Shown here piece by piece: positions 1-6,547 of a stretch of 64,000 nucleotides of DNA (position 1 is the stretch's first letter; each line of letters starts with the position of its first letter). This DNA is from Vreelandella lutescens (GTDB lineage Bacteria; Pseudomonadota; Gammaproteobacteria; Pseudomonadales; Halomonadaceae), in contig NZ_BMHM01000002.1 of assembly GCF_014640815.1 (NCBI RefSeq), positions 434,001 to 498,000 of the forward strand, read 5' to 3'. Both the position numbers and the translations under genes were made by a program. Under the pieces are notes generated by a model. It was not told where the DNA came from and did not search any database. It saw only the letters and a program-made list of their open reading frames with translations.

Positions 1-2
1 CT

Positions 3-167
3 GAAAGCGGTACCACACCTGCTTTATTAGCAGCTGCGTTTATAACTGGTGAAGCTGATGATGATGTAACTGGTATAGAGTCACAGCGTGGCGATAGCGC
101 TGGTACCATTAATGTTACTAATGGAGCTATTCAGTTGGCGAGTGGTGATGCTGCGCCTGAAGAGTAA
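3..167 (+). CDS. Type IV pilin-like protein, C-terminal fragment
   Basis: The reading frame is open from the window edge and stops with TAA at 165-167, leaving the last 54 residues. The segment (AAAF..., an SQRGDSAG stretch, then NVTNGAIQ) lines up with the C-terminal part of the pilin encoded just downstream (AAAF, TQRDGVQA, MANGTIE), so the two are paralogs. By that homology this is the C-terminal beta-rich part of a type IV pilin or pilin-like subunit exported to the pilus. The N-terminus, leader and start lie outside the window. A strong terminator follows, so it probably ends a transcript. Confidence 0.6.
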   Translation, partial: ESGTTPALLAAAFITGEADDDVTGIESQRGDSAGTINVTNGAIQLASGDAAPEE

Positions 168-202
168 ATAATTTTTATATAGTTAAAAATAATAAGTTAA
201 AT

Positions 203-226
203 GCCGCTCCTAGGAGCGGCTTTTTA
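203..226 (+). terminator. Rho-independent terminator after the first pilin gene
   Basis: An 18-nt perfect palindrome (203-220, GCCGCTCC/GGAGCGGC arms) is followed by TTTTTAT. It separates the two pilin paralogs, so the second gene needs its own promoter or read-through. Confidence 0.85.
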
Positions 227-238
227 TAGGTAAGGTAG

Positions 239-631
239 ATGTATTTCGATTTTTACGTTAAAAGTCAAGAAGGTTTCAGTCTGATAGAGCTTCTTATCGT
301 CACTAGCATTCTCGCGATTCTTTCTTTTCTTAGCCTACCCTCTTATCTGGACTACCTTGATCGTTCTGCCTTCGGTGCCTGCCAGCAAGAACTAGGCGTC
401 TATAAAACTCGCGTGCTGGCCACCGATAATCTAAATGATCCACTTGAGCCTTTCAGTTTCCTGGCATGTGATGTAAATGGCGATGGTCAGCCTAATCAGG
501 CTGCTGTAGCCGCTGCCTTTCGCGGTGTTTTTGACAGTGATGCAACTTCGCTGATACTTGATACCCAGCGAGACGGTGTTCAAGCACAAATTATGGCGAA
601 TGGCACTATTGAGCGTGTTGTTACCCCGTGA
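239..631 (+). CDS. Type IV pilin-like protein with prepilin leader
   Basis: A 130-residue protein. A short leader ending in Gly (residue 12) precedes FSLIELLIV, the class III signal motif cleaved and N-methylated by prepilin peptidase. The Glu at +5 is the assembly residue, and the next ~20 residues form the hydrophobic stalk helix. The rest is a small globular head with two Cys (FGACQQE and FLACDVN) that could form a disulfide, and a calcium-loop-like DVNGDGQPN segment. It is paralogous to the upstream fragment. It could be a major pilin (PilA-like) or a minor one; assembly genes are not in view. The start is set by the leader length and a purine-rich AGGTAAGG upstream. Confidence 0.8.
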   Translation: MYFDFYVKSQEGFSLIELLIVTSILAILSFLSLPSYLDYLDRSAFGACQQELGVYKTRVLATDNLNDPLEPFSFLACDVNGDGQPNQAAVAAAFRGVFDSDATSLILDTQRDGVQAQIMANGTIERVVTP

Positions 632-754
632 AACCACATTTTAGCGGCACTGCTGATTCCCGCATCTTAAAACTCCCTTCTTCCACACTCCCTGCGTATT
701 TGCCGTTTACACTCAAAGCTCCTAGCTAGACTAAATGCCCCAACGGAGCTCGCT

Positions 755-1210
755 ATGAAACCCATCACCCTAGGCATTGTTATCGCCGCGCTGCTCTGGC
801 AAACATCAGCAATGGCGCAACCAGCTCATGCGCCTGCCCACGGTGCTCGCAATAACCATCAATATCATCATGTGCAGCCTGAACGCCAGCACCGCCATGA
901 AGAGCCGCGACGCCATCAAGAGCGCGAACAGCGTTATATTGATTTACCTCGGATTAACGAGCGTGAACTGCTTAGCCTACTGCGCCAGTACGATGCGCCC
1001 CGGGCCGAGCCGTTGCCGCCGGGTATTCAGCGCCAATTAGAGCGCGGTAAACCGCTGCCTCCTGGCATCGCCAAGCGCTTTGATGGCCCCCTTGCCAACC
1101 AATTGCCCCGTTATCCCGGCTACGAATGGGAGCGCGTGGGGGCTGACGTGGTATTGATCGAAGCTGCCACCCGCGTCGTCGTTGATGTGCTGGTAGACGC
1201 ACTGCGCTAG
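755..1210 (+). CDS. CigR/RcnB-like periplasmic protein
   Basis: A 151-residue protein with a clear signal peptide (residues 1-21, ending AMA-Q). A His/Arg/Glu-rich linker (residues 25-65) follows. The C-terminal domain has the repeated LPPGIQ...ERGKPLPPGIAK pattern and the ending DVVLIEAATRVVVDVL, which I know from the CigR (anti-virulence) / RcnB-type periplasmic family. The His-rich linker suggests metal binding, but this is inference. GGAG precedes the ATG. It lies between the pilins and the phosphatase gene without obvious operon partners. Confidence 0.6.
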   Translation: MKPITLGIVIAALLWQTSAMAQPAHAPAHGARNNHQYHHVQPERQHRHEEPRRHQEREQRYIDLPRINERELLSLLRQYDAPRAEPLPPGIQRQLERGKPLPPGIAKRFDGPLANQLPRYPGYEWERVGADVVLIEAATRVVVDVLVDALR

Positions 1211-1275
1211 CGCCTTAAAAGGGCAGCGTTTATGCTGGGTGAACGATGACGTTGACCCAATAAAACGGAGCACCT

Positions 1276-2088
1276 ATGGCGAATGTCACTCTGGAGCAGC
1301 GCTTAGCGCTAGCAGTGCGTATTGCAGAAGAGGCGGGGCAGATGATTCGTGATGCCCGCGAGCAGCAAACTTTCAGCCAGCGGTTGAAGGCAGGTATCGA
1401 GCTAGTTACCGATGTGGATGTGGCCGTCGATCAACTGATTAGCCAGCGTTTAGAAGAGCATTTCCCTGGTGAGGCGCGCCTGAGCGAAGAGCTAAGCCCT
1501 GAAGAAGCGTTGCATAACCCCGCTGAGCAGCTGTGGGTCGTAGACCCCATTGATGGCACGGTGAATTTTGCGCAAGGCCTTCGCCACGTGGCGGTCTCCA
1601 TCGGTTGGATCGAGCAGGGAGTCGGTAAAGTGGGTGTGGTGCATGCTCCCTTCCTAAACGACACCTTTAGTGCCGCTCAAGGGTTGGGCGCATTTTGTAA
1701 CCAGCAACCCATCACGCCAAGTGATGCCGATTCGCTGGAAAGCACGCTAGTAGGCACCGGCTTTCCCTACGCCAAAGCGGCCCGTAAACAGTTACTACCC
1801 CGTCTTGAAGCAGCGTTAACCTATTGCCAAGATGTACGCCGCAATGGCTCAGCGGCGCTGGATATTTGCGATGTCGCCTGCGGTCGGTTGGACGCCTATT
1901 ACGAAACCGTCTCCCCGTGGGATTTTGTAGCGGGTTGGGTGATTGCACGCGAAGCCGGCGCACGGGTAGGGCATCTCATTGATGTGCCCGAGGATGTGCC
2001 AGCGGATCTCTTCCCAGAGCAGCTACTGGTCACCACCCCAAAGGTATACGACGCCATGGCCGCAATGCTAAAACAGGCGGATCGCTAA
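1276..2088 (+). CDS. Inositol monophosphatase family protein
   Basis: A 270-residue protein of the usual length for the family. The metal-binding motif WVVDPIDGT (around residues 89-97) is intact, preceded by the acidic LSEEL (EE) site near residue 73, and the second metal motif occurs near the C-terminus as SPWDFVAGWVIAREAG. The family dephosphorylates inositol monophosphate or related sugar phosphates, and some members (SuhB) act with ribosomal RNA transcription complexes. A real suhB usually has higher identity, so the substrate is left open. GGAG precedes the ATG. Stands alone between the CigR-like gene and the tRNA. Confidence 0.85.
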   Translation: MANVTLEQRLALAVRIAEEAGQMIRDAREQQTFSQRLKAGIELVTDVDVAVDQLISQRLEEHFPGEARLSEELSPEEALHNPAEQLWVVDPIDGTVNFAQGLRHVAVSIGWIEQGVGKVGVVHAPFLNDTFSAAQGLGAFCNQQPITPSDADSLESTLVGTGFPYAKAARKQLLPRLEAALTYCQDVRRNGSAALDICDVACGRLDAYYETVSPWDFVAGWVIAREAGARVGHLIDVPEDVPADLFPEQLLVTTPKVYDAMAAMLKQADR

Positions 2089-2139
2089 CGCTTTAGTGTG
2101 CCTAACGGCAAGCATTTGAAAAGAAAGCGCAAAAAGAGC

Positions 2140-2168
2140 TTTTCATTTGGCTAATAAAGCGATAGTAT
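2140..2168 (+). promoter_or_regulatory. Putative promoter of tRNA-Pro(GGG)
   Basis: TTTTCA (2140-2145) and TAGTAT (2163-2168) are spaced by 17 nt and end 34 nt before the mature tRNA. This is a reasonable sigma-70 promoter, judged by eye only. Confidence 0.45.
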
Positions 2169-2202
2169 ACGCACCGTCTTGAGGCAAAAGCCAAATAGAC
2201 AT

Positions 2203-2279
2203 CGGAGTGTGGCGCAGCTTGGTAGCGCGTTGCAATGGGGTTGCAAAGGTCGCAGGTTCGAATCCTGTCACTCCGACCA
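2203..2279 (+). tRNA. tRNA-Pro(GGG)
   Basis: A 77-nt cloverleaf with acceptor CGGAGTG/CACTCCG and encoded ACCA end. The anticodon stem TTGCA/TGCAA carries loop ATGGGGT, giving anticodon GGG. The T-arm contains the GTTCGAATC block. The phage-derived block begins just downstream, so the 3' end of this gene is a plausible former attachment site, although no second copy of it is visible in the window. Confidence 0.95.
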
Positions 2280-2287
2280 AGATTCAT

Positions 2288-2326
2288 AAAAAGCGCCGCT
2301 TCGGATCATACCGAGCGGCGCTTTTT
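2288..2326 (+). terminator. Terminator after tRNA-Pro
   Basis: A long GC stem (AAAAAGCGCCGCT...AGCGGCGCTTTTT) with loop ATCATA ends in a T run. It directly follows the tRNA and probably belongs to the host, not the phage block. Confidence 0.85.
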
Positions 2327-2522
2327 GTGTTTTAAAATTTTCTGAATATTTTCGTCAAGCGTTAGCTCAGGTCTGCATAGTTCTTGTGAGCTGAGGTTAT
2401 AAGAGCTTGGGTTTTGATTTTGAGACCAGATCGTCTGCGAGTGCCAAAACGGCATAGGAAGCCTTAAAGCTCGAATTCATGAGGCTGTGATCTGGTTATG
2501 ATGTTCCTCAGGTAATTTTGAT

Positions 2523-2556
2523 ATCAAGATAATTGCCTATGCGTAATTATCTTGAT
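2523..2556. repeat. Perfect 12-bp inverted repeat with 10-nt spacer
   Basis: ATCAAGATAATT (2523-2534) and AATTATCTTGAT (2545-2556) are exact inverted copies around GCCTATGCGT. No U tract follows, so it is not a standard terminator. The size and symmetry would fit an operator or a recombinase core site at the left edge of the phage block. Confidence 0.7.
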
Positions 2557-2587
2557 CAGTAACTGAGGGTAAATTTATAGGGCAAGG

Positions 2588-2616
2588 CACAAACCCGCCC
2601 AAAAGGCGGGTTTGTG
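2588..2616. terminator. Stem-loop between left-edge repeat and small minus-strand gene
   Basis: CACAAACCCGCC / GGCGGGTTTGTG is a perfect 12-bp stem with a 5-nt loop. It lies 3 nt beyond the stop of the small minus-strand gene and could terminate it, although the T residues are inside the stem and there is no extended U tract. Confidence 0.6.
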
Positions 2617-2618
2617 CT

Positions 2619-2765
2619 CTAAAGATCCAGCTTTCCTTGTCCAGCATCCTCTCTCTGCATCCTCTTTAAGAGAACAGGCTTACTCTGCTGCCATTCTCTT
2701 AAAATTTTGCCTGCTTTCTGAGCTTCCCTATACCGATCCAAAAAGGTCTTTCTTGCCGAAGGCAT
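2619..2765 (-). CDS. Small basic protein of unknown function (48 aa)
   Basis: 48 residues, helical and strongly basic (MPSARKTFLDRYREAQKAG...), with no recognised domain. The start was chosen because a near-perfect Shine-Dalgarno (GAGGAGAAGG) lies just upstream of this ATG; a longer in-frame ORF extends to 2843 but has no comparable signal. The gene is followed by a strong stem-loop. Size, charge and position at the edge of the phage block would fit an excisionase-like or other DNA-binding factor, but there is no sequence evidence for that. Confidence 0.5.
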   Translation of the reverse strand: MPSARKTFLDRYREAQKAGKILREWQQSKPVLLKRMQREDAGQGKLDL

Positions 2766-3337
2766 GGCCTTCTCCTCATAAACATGAGGCATAGCATCGA
2801 AATAGCCGAACAGAAATTTGAGTTTGCTGCTGAAAATGTACAAATGTACATTTTTTTATTTACACAGGATCCTCTAACCTCTATTGTTCTGCGTATGATT
2901 GTATAAAAGCACTTGCGACGTTCGAGCGTCATATGCAAGTGTATTTTTATGTAAGCATCTCCGCTATCCTCATAGTGGATTTGGCCTCGAGCTGTTCGAC
3001 CAGCTTGGGGCCTTTGCTTTTGGGAGTTACTTGTTGGTAACTACCGAGATCAATATATAGTAGGTGCGTAGGTGGATCAATATCCAGCAGTAGTATGAAA
3101 AAGACGTGCCTTAATAAATATTGAGATGCATTCTTTTTAAGAAGGATCAAATTGATCATTATGGATCATAATTGAACTTAATCGGTTGTCTTTGATAAGT
3201 TTAATTTTCACTCCCTTTTCGAAGCTTTAAAAAAACCGCTCGTTGAGCGGTCTTTAATTCGATTTATTTCATCGTTACCTTATTTGTTTATCAGCCACAA
3301 CCACCCCTATTACTCGGCAATTGCCATTAATTTTTAT
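2766..3337. other. Intergenic stretch at left edge of phage block
   Basis: No convincing gene. It contains a stem-loop at 2910-2941 (CACTTGC/GCAAGTG with inner GACG/CGTC) followed by TATTTTTAT, which could terminate plus-strand transcription, and the terminator at 3226-3251. The sequence is AT-rich and probably carries degraded phage DNA. Confidence 0.5.
3226..3251 (-). terminator. Terminator downstream of the broken repressor gene
   Basis: Read on the minus strand, the stem ACCGCTC / GAGCGGT (3235-3251) is followed by a run of seven T. It lies about 85 nt after the stop of the repressor pseudogene. Confidence 0.75.
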
Positions 3338-3905
3338 CTAGGGCTCATTCCAGTTAGGGTTTAATGCTTTTAGCATTTCCCCATGCTCTGGCTCCTCAGC
3401 ATACCTTTTAAATGTGGCCTCCTTTGTGTCCGTCAGCACATCAATGGCCTCTTTTCTGTACTCTACGGCCTTTTCTGGATCCACAAAAATCAATGTTCCT
3501 GGATTGTACTCTGGGAGCATTGACTCAGCGACCACCCTCAGCACAAATTTGCTTGGGCTGGCGTTTGATGGGCGTAGATGATAACCATCCGAGGTTTGGC
3601 TCAATGTCGCAAACTTCTGTCCAGGCTACAGCTTGAGCCCAGGCAATCTCATGACTAATGCCCGACATGCTCGATGCAGAGCTAATATTAGCTGTATCGT
3701 ATGTTCCTCTTACCTCATTAGGCAATTCTTGTTGATCTTCTTTGTCAAGCCATCGCTTCTGAAGTTTCAGCATGCTTTCAATATGACGAGCAAAATCTTC
3801 GCCGATTTTTTTGCGATGCACTTTAGATGTGGACGCCTGATGTCTGTGTTTTCCATGTGCACATAATCAACCAGCGTTACCAATAGGTAAATTTCCCTAA
3901 AATAT
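3338..3905 (-). pseudogene. CI-like phage repressor (S24 peptidase type), frameshifted
   Basis: Three pieces of one repressor appear in two frames. The N-terminal REIYLLVTLV piece (from about 3900) resembles the start of XRE-type phage repressors. The middle piece (3821 downward), HRKKIGEDFARHIESMLKL then RWLDKED, is the end of the HTH domain and linker. The C-terminal piece (about 3580 to 3338) is an S24/LexA-like domain with AESMLPEYNPGTLIFVDPE (catalytic Ser) and ATFKRYA (Lys). The shifts lie near an A7 run at about 3806 and near 3570. A functional product is unlikely, so the element may be locked or regulated otherwise. Sequencing error is the alternative explanation. Confidence 0.7.
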
Positions 3906-3926
3906 TGATAGATATAGGTTTTAGGG
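3895..3926. promoter_or_regulatory. Operator-like inverted repeat between repressor and cro-like genes
   Basis: CCCTAAAA (3895-3902) and TTTTAGGG (3919-3926) form an exact 8-bp inverted repeat with 16-nt AT-rich spacer. It lies between the divergent repressor remnant and the Cro-like gene, where lambdoid operators sit. Confidence 0.55.
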
Positions 3927-3958
3927 GAATTATCAGTGGCAGAAAATACGAGCTGCCG

Positions 3959-4240
3959 ATGAAAACGCGACAACAATCCCTTCTCGATTGGCTACGACAT
4001 GCCTCGGATGATCAGGTGCTTCAAATCGACACCACCTGTGCCTACCTCCGCCAGATTGCGTATGGCCATAAACAGGCGTCGCCCGAAATCGCTGCCCGTA
4101 TCGAGCGTGCGACGGCGGCTAGGTGTACGCGCAAAGCCCTACGCCCGAAAGACTGGTCCACGATCTGGCCGGAGCTGGCCGCCAATACTCAACAGCATAT
4201 CCGTTCCTTTGGTGCGTGCGCACCGGCTGCAAAGTCGTGA
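3959..4240 (+). CDS. Cro/YdaS-like DNA-binding regulator
   Basis: 93 residues. MKTRQQSLLDWL, then TTCAYLRQIAYGHKQASPEIAARIERAT and an RPKDWSTIWPEL end, match the YdaS/Cro pattern of short phage HTH proteins (recognition helix around residues 25-45; conserved R-x-DW-x-x-IWPEL tail). Such proteins repress the lysogeny promoter or act as antitoxin-like regulators in lambdoid phages. It is divergent from the broken repressor with an operator-like repeat between. The start at 3959 places Met directly before the conserved domain; the open frame continues upstream to 3905. Confidence 0.7.
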   Translation: MKTRQQSLLDWLRHASDDQVLQIDTTCAYLRQIAYGHKQASPEIAARIERATAARCTRKALRPKDWSTIWPELAANTQQHIRSFGACAPAAKS

Positions 4241-4270
4241 ATGGGTATACAGGTCTAATGAGGTGCCGAG

Positions 4271-4507
4271 ATGCTTAGAAATATCGATGACATGCAGCAG
4301 TGGGAGCTGGAGATGGAGCTTTCGCAGTGTATTGGCTGGCTCATCGCGTCGCGCAATTCAGCGGCAGAAGCTGAAGAGTGTGCGCGGAAACATCGAGAAG
4401 CGGAGGAGGAGGCGCTGGCGCAGATCAGTAAAGTGCGCCAGCGGCTTGGCTTGCCGGATAGTGAGATTGATCAGTCGTCTAACTCATCCGCTTTAGATGG
4501 AGCCTGA
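4271..4507 (+). CDS. Hypothetical phage protein (78 aa)
   Basis: 78 residues, mostly acidic alpha-helix with a likely coiled coil (ASRNSAAEAEECARKHREAE). GAGG lies 8 nt before the ATG. It follows the cro-like gene by 30 nt, so it is probably co-transcribed. Its 3' end overlaps the end of the convergent minus-strand gene by about 37 nt. No function recognised. Confidence 0.55.
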   Translation: MLRNIDDMQQWELEMELSQCIGWLIASRNSAAEAEECARKHREAEEEALAQISKVRQRLGLPDSEIDQSSNSSALDGA

Positions 4508-4908
4508 AAATGCCTGATGTAAGCGTTCAGCCCATGATTGTTCAGCCAACCAGAGTAAGCTTCCAGCGTTGGGCCGGGCAGTTGGAAAGATTGAATCTCA
4601 CTGTTCAGCGCCAACAGCAGATCGTCATTGCTCATGGAGCGTACCTGTTCTGGCAGCCAGTGGTGCTTCTCTATGGCAGAAAGTTCAGCGCCTTGTCTAT
4701 CGGTGAGAGATTCCCATGGTGCAACTCTGTCGGAGCGAACCGTCTCGGAGTAACAAAGCAGCAAATACTCTTTAAATGCTGCGGCCACTACTTTTTTGGC
4801 AAGCAAATCAATCGATACGCCAGGATTTTGGCTCTCAAGTTTGGTTTTGTATTCACCAATAAGTCGATTGAATTCCGCCGAATAGTGCATCTGTTGATTT
4901 TCAGCCAC
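4471..4908 (-). CDS. Hypothetical phage protein (145 aa, MAEN start)
   Basis: 145 residues starting at GTG with AAGGA just upstream. No domain recognised; the sequence is mixed helical with conserved-looking Trp and Leu (WLPEQV, YSGWLNNHG). Its start region (promoter, RBS and first four codons MAEN) is almost the same as that of the gene starting at 5933, although the rest of the two proteins is unrelated. This suggests a shared control element carrying alternative cargo. It lies on the lysogeny strand, so it may be expressed in the prophage state. Confidence 0.55.
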   Translation of the reverse strand: MAENQQMHYSAEFNRLIGEYKTKLESQNPGVSIDLLAKKVVAAAFKEYLLLCYSETVRSDRVAPWESLTDRQGAELSAIEKHHWLPEQVRSMSNDDLLLALNSEIQSFQLPGPTLEAYSGWLNNHGLNAYIRHFQAPSKADELDD

Positions 4909-4994
4909 GCCGCTTTCCTTCAGTTGGTGGATGGTGTCGCAACTAACACCTTAGTGGGCTTCGGTGTGGCTTCTATAAGTGGGAGGCCGTATGA
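4898..4994. repeat. Divergent control element, copy A
   Basis: About 97 nt closely matching 5923-6020 in the same orientation, including an exact 13-nt block GGTGTCGCAACTA (4933-4945). The left end contains the GTG start and RBS of the minus-strand gene, the right end the ATG of the plus-strand terminase-like ORF. The copies differ by scattered substitutions and a 1-nt indel. Confidence 0.7.
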
Positions 4995-5671
4995 ACTTGC
5001 TACGTCGCCTCTGCTTTGTTGTGCGTGCTACACGGGCAGGCCAGGGTGAAGCGTTAGACCGTGCGTTTTCAGACCTGCAGCAACGCTCGCCACTCTCACA
5101 AGCGCCTGCGCGATTTCCGCTCTGGATGCCTGCTCAAGCCTGGAAGAATGCGGCGAGCATCCTGAATGTGGCGCCCCCCGTCTCAAAGTGGGCGGCTATT
5201 TGCACTGGCCGCCAAGCGCCTGTTTCAGCAGTGAAGCTGGCAAAAGCGGCCAGCGATCGCTATGAAGTACTGTTCTACCAAACGGAGAGTACCGACGAGC
5301 TAGCCGCGTTTCTGAAAGGCGCGGGCCCCATTGCCTATGACCCGTGGCGGGATACTACGACCGCCATAGCGCTGTCAGGCGTTGGCTTATCGGTGCCTCC
5401 GTTCCGCTGCACCGTTGCCAATATTTCTCCCGCCATGCAGGCCGCCCGCCAGTGGGTTTGTGAAGGGCAGCTGTTCCATTCCTGCGACGCAGAGCTGACC
5501 GAGCATGTGCTGCAAGTGCTGGATAAGGGCTCTCCGCCGTCATCACCACACACTCAGTATTACCCCAGCCGCAATGCAGGCCAGCGCATCGATGGCGCGC
5601 TGGCGCTGATCATGGCGGTGGGGCTGGCGCTGAAAGAGGGGCAGCCAGAGGAGGTCAGCGAGGATGATTGA
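4991..5671 (+). CDS. Orphan ORF resembling the C-terminal nuclease part of a large terminase
   Basis: 226 residues from the ATG at 4991, which has GGGAGG at an ideal distance. The C-terminal half has the pattern of the end of HK97-type TerL: GPIAYDPWRDTTTAIAL, ISPAMQAARQWVCEGQLFH, then NAGQRIDGALALIMAVGLAL. TerL cuts and translocates phage DNA, but the ATPase half and Walker motifs are absent, and the N-terminal ~100 residues are not recognisable. It is not next to any packaging or capsid gene; it lies in the immunity region between two copies of a control element. It could be a truncated relic or a repurposed nuclease-fold protein that interferes with other phages. Confidence 0.5.
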   Translation: MNLLRRLCFVVRATRAGQGEALDRAFSDLQQRSPLSQAPARFPLWMPAQAWKNAASILNVAPPVSKWAAICTGRQAPVSAVKLAKAASDRYEVLFYQTESTDELAAFLKGAGPIAYDPWRDTTTAIALSGVGLSVPPFRCTVANISPAMQAARQWVCEGQLFHSCDAELTEHVLQVLDKGSPPSSPHTQYYPSRNAGQRIDGALALIMAVGLALKEGQPEEVSEDD

Positions 5672-5933
5672 TCAAGCCAACGATTTCATCAATGGCAACT
5701 TCTAGACCTTTGTTGTCTCGCGACTCTATTGCCTCGCGAATTTGGTGCAGTGCTTCCAGCCGCGGGTCTTCGTAGGTGGGCTCAGGCGTCAAACCGGAAA
5801 TCTTTCTCATGTGATCGAGTGCAGCATCTCCGGTGGTTTCTGGTGTGTTCTCAAGGGCTTCCAGCCTGCCAAGAATCTCAACCTGCATGAACAGTACAGC
5901 TTTGAGCATTTTCTGTGTGTCGTTTTCAGCCAC
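5655..5933 (-). CDS. Hypothetical phage protein (92 aa, MAEN start)
   Basis: 92 residues from a GTG start (GAAGGA upstream), beginning MAENDTQKMLKAVLF. Mostly helical and acidic, with no known domain. The start region is duplicated from, or to, that of the gene at 4908. Its 3' end overlaps the convergent terminase-like ORF by 17 nt, which suggests the two were assembled as one cassette. Confidence 0.5.
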   Translation of the reverse strand: MAENDTQKMLKAVLFMQVEILGRLEALENTPETTGDAALDHMRKISGLTPEPTYEDPRLEALHQIREAIESRDNKGLEVAIDEIVGLINHPR

Positions 5934-6020
5934 GTCGCTTTCCTTCTGTTAGTGGGCGGTGTCGCAACTACCACTGTAGCGGGCGGCGGCGTGGCTTTCT
6001 ATTTGTGGGGTCTGGTATGA
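5923..6020. repeat. Divergent control element, copy B
   Basis: Second copy of the element at 4898-4994, carrying the 13-nt block at 5958-5970. On the left it provides the RBS and GTG of the MAEN gene at 5933. On the right it ends in GTATGA like copy A, but the plus-strand ORF after it runs antisense through the next gene and is probably not real, so that partner seems to have been lost. Confidence 0.7.
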
Positions 6021-6049
6021 AACAGCCAGGAGCTCTAGGAAGCAAAGGT

Positions 6050-6547
6050 TCACGCGAGCCAATGCAAAAGGCGCTGCCAACTATTAAGGGGTTGTGTGTA
6101 ATCCGGCCTACCGCGCTCGATAGACGATTCGTTGTATGCAGGCACACGAAGACCTTCAATTTGCGGAGTTGGCAGAAGTGCTATTTTAGCGGCCTTACGG
6201 TCATGTTCTTCAAGGGTATGACGATCCGCCTTTCGAATGAGCTTGTAATATCGCTTGCTGACTCCACGGCATTGAAGTGCTTTTTCCTCTGGCTTAATCA
6301 CGATATCTAAAATGGAGCTGAGAGCCACCAAGATGCCGCTTACTGAAGTCAAAAGAGGGCTATTTATAGCTACGCCCCCTACGGCAGCACTGCCTCCAAA
6401 CAAGCTGATGAACTTGAATACAATCCCCAGCCTGGCAAACAAGCGTTCCTGTAAAAGCATGTAACGAATAGCGTAATCCGCATCGCCCATGGCCTCATAC
6501 ATGGTTCGCTCATCTTCTCTTACAAGTTCGGAAAGCAGTGCACTCAT
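6050..6547 (-). CDS. SLATT-like two-transmembrane protein
   Basis: 165 residues. An N-terminal helix is followed by two hydrophobic segments separated by a short turn (about residues 40-58 IVFKFISLFGGSAAVGGVAI and 63-82 LLTSVSGILVALSSILDIVI). A charged helical tail follows, with KPEEKALQCRGVSKRYYKLI then a Pro-containing end (LLPTPQ). This is the layout of SLATT domains, which are pore-like effectors usually paired with nucleotide-sensing partners in defence systems. No such partner is adjacent. In a prophage it could act in exclusion or abortive infection. AGAGGTAAAG precedes the ATG. The family assignment is by pattern only. Confidence 0.5.
   Translation of the reverse strand: MSALLSELVREDERTMYEAMGDADYAIRYMLLQERLFARLGIVFKFISLFGGSAAVGGVAINSPLLTSVSGILVALSSILDIVIKPEEKALQCRGVSKRYYKLIRKADRHTLEEHDRKAAKIALLPTPQIEGLRVPAYNESSIERGRPDYTQPLNSWQRLLHWLA

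Noticed and set aside
2102..2287. Minus-strand ORF across tRNA-Pro(GGG)
   Set aside because: It is the antisense translation of the tRNA (RSDRIRTCDLCNP), a known artefact.
2947..3159. Minus-strand 70-residue ORF in the left-edge gap
   Set aside because: No RBS, no recognised pattern, composition like noncoding DNA.
4510..5049. Plus-strand 179-residue ORF opposite the MAEN gene
   Set aside because: Shadow of the minus-strand gene 4471-4908; no RBS and no protein-like pattern.
5742..6020. Possible small TM peptide ending at 6020 (VAFYLWGLV), with a frameshifted equivalent in copy A
   Set aside because: No start codon with RBS is found and the region is explained by the opposite-strand gene start; similarity follows from the DNA repeat.
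6017..6310. ORF starting at the ATG of control element copy B
   Set aside because: It runs antisense through the SLATT-like gene and shows no protein-like pattern; probably the remains of a lost partner gene start.
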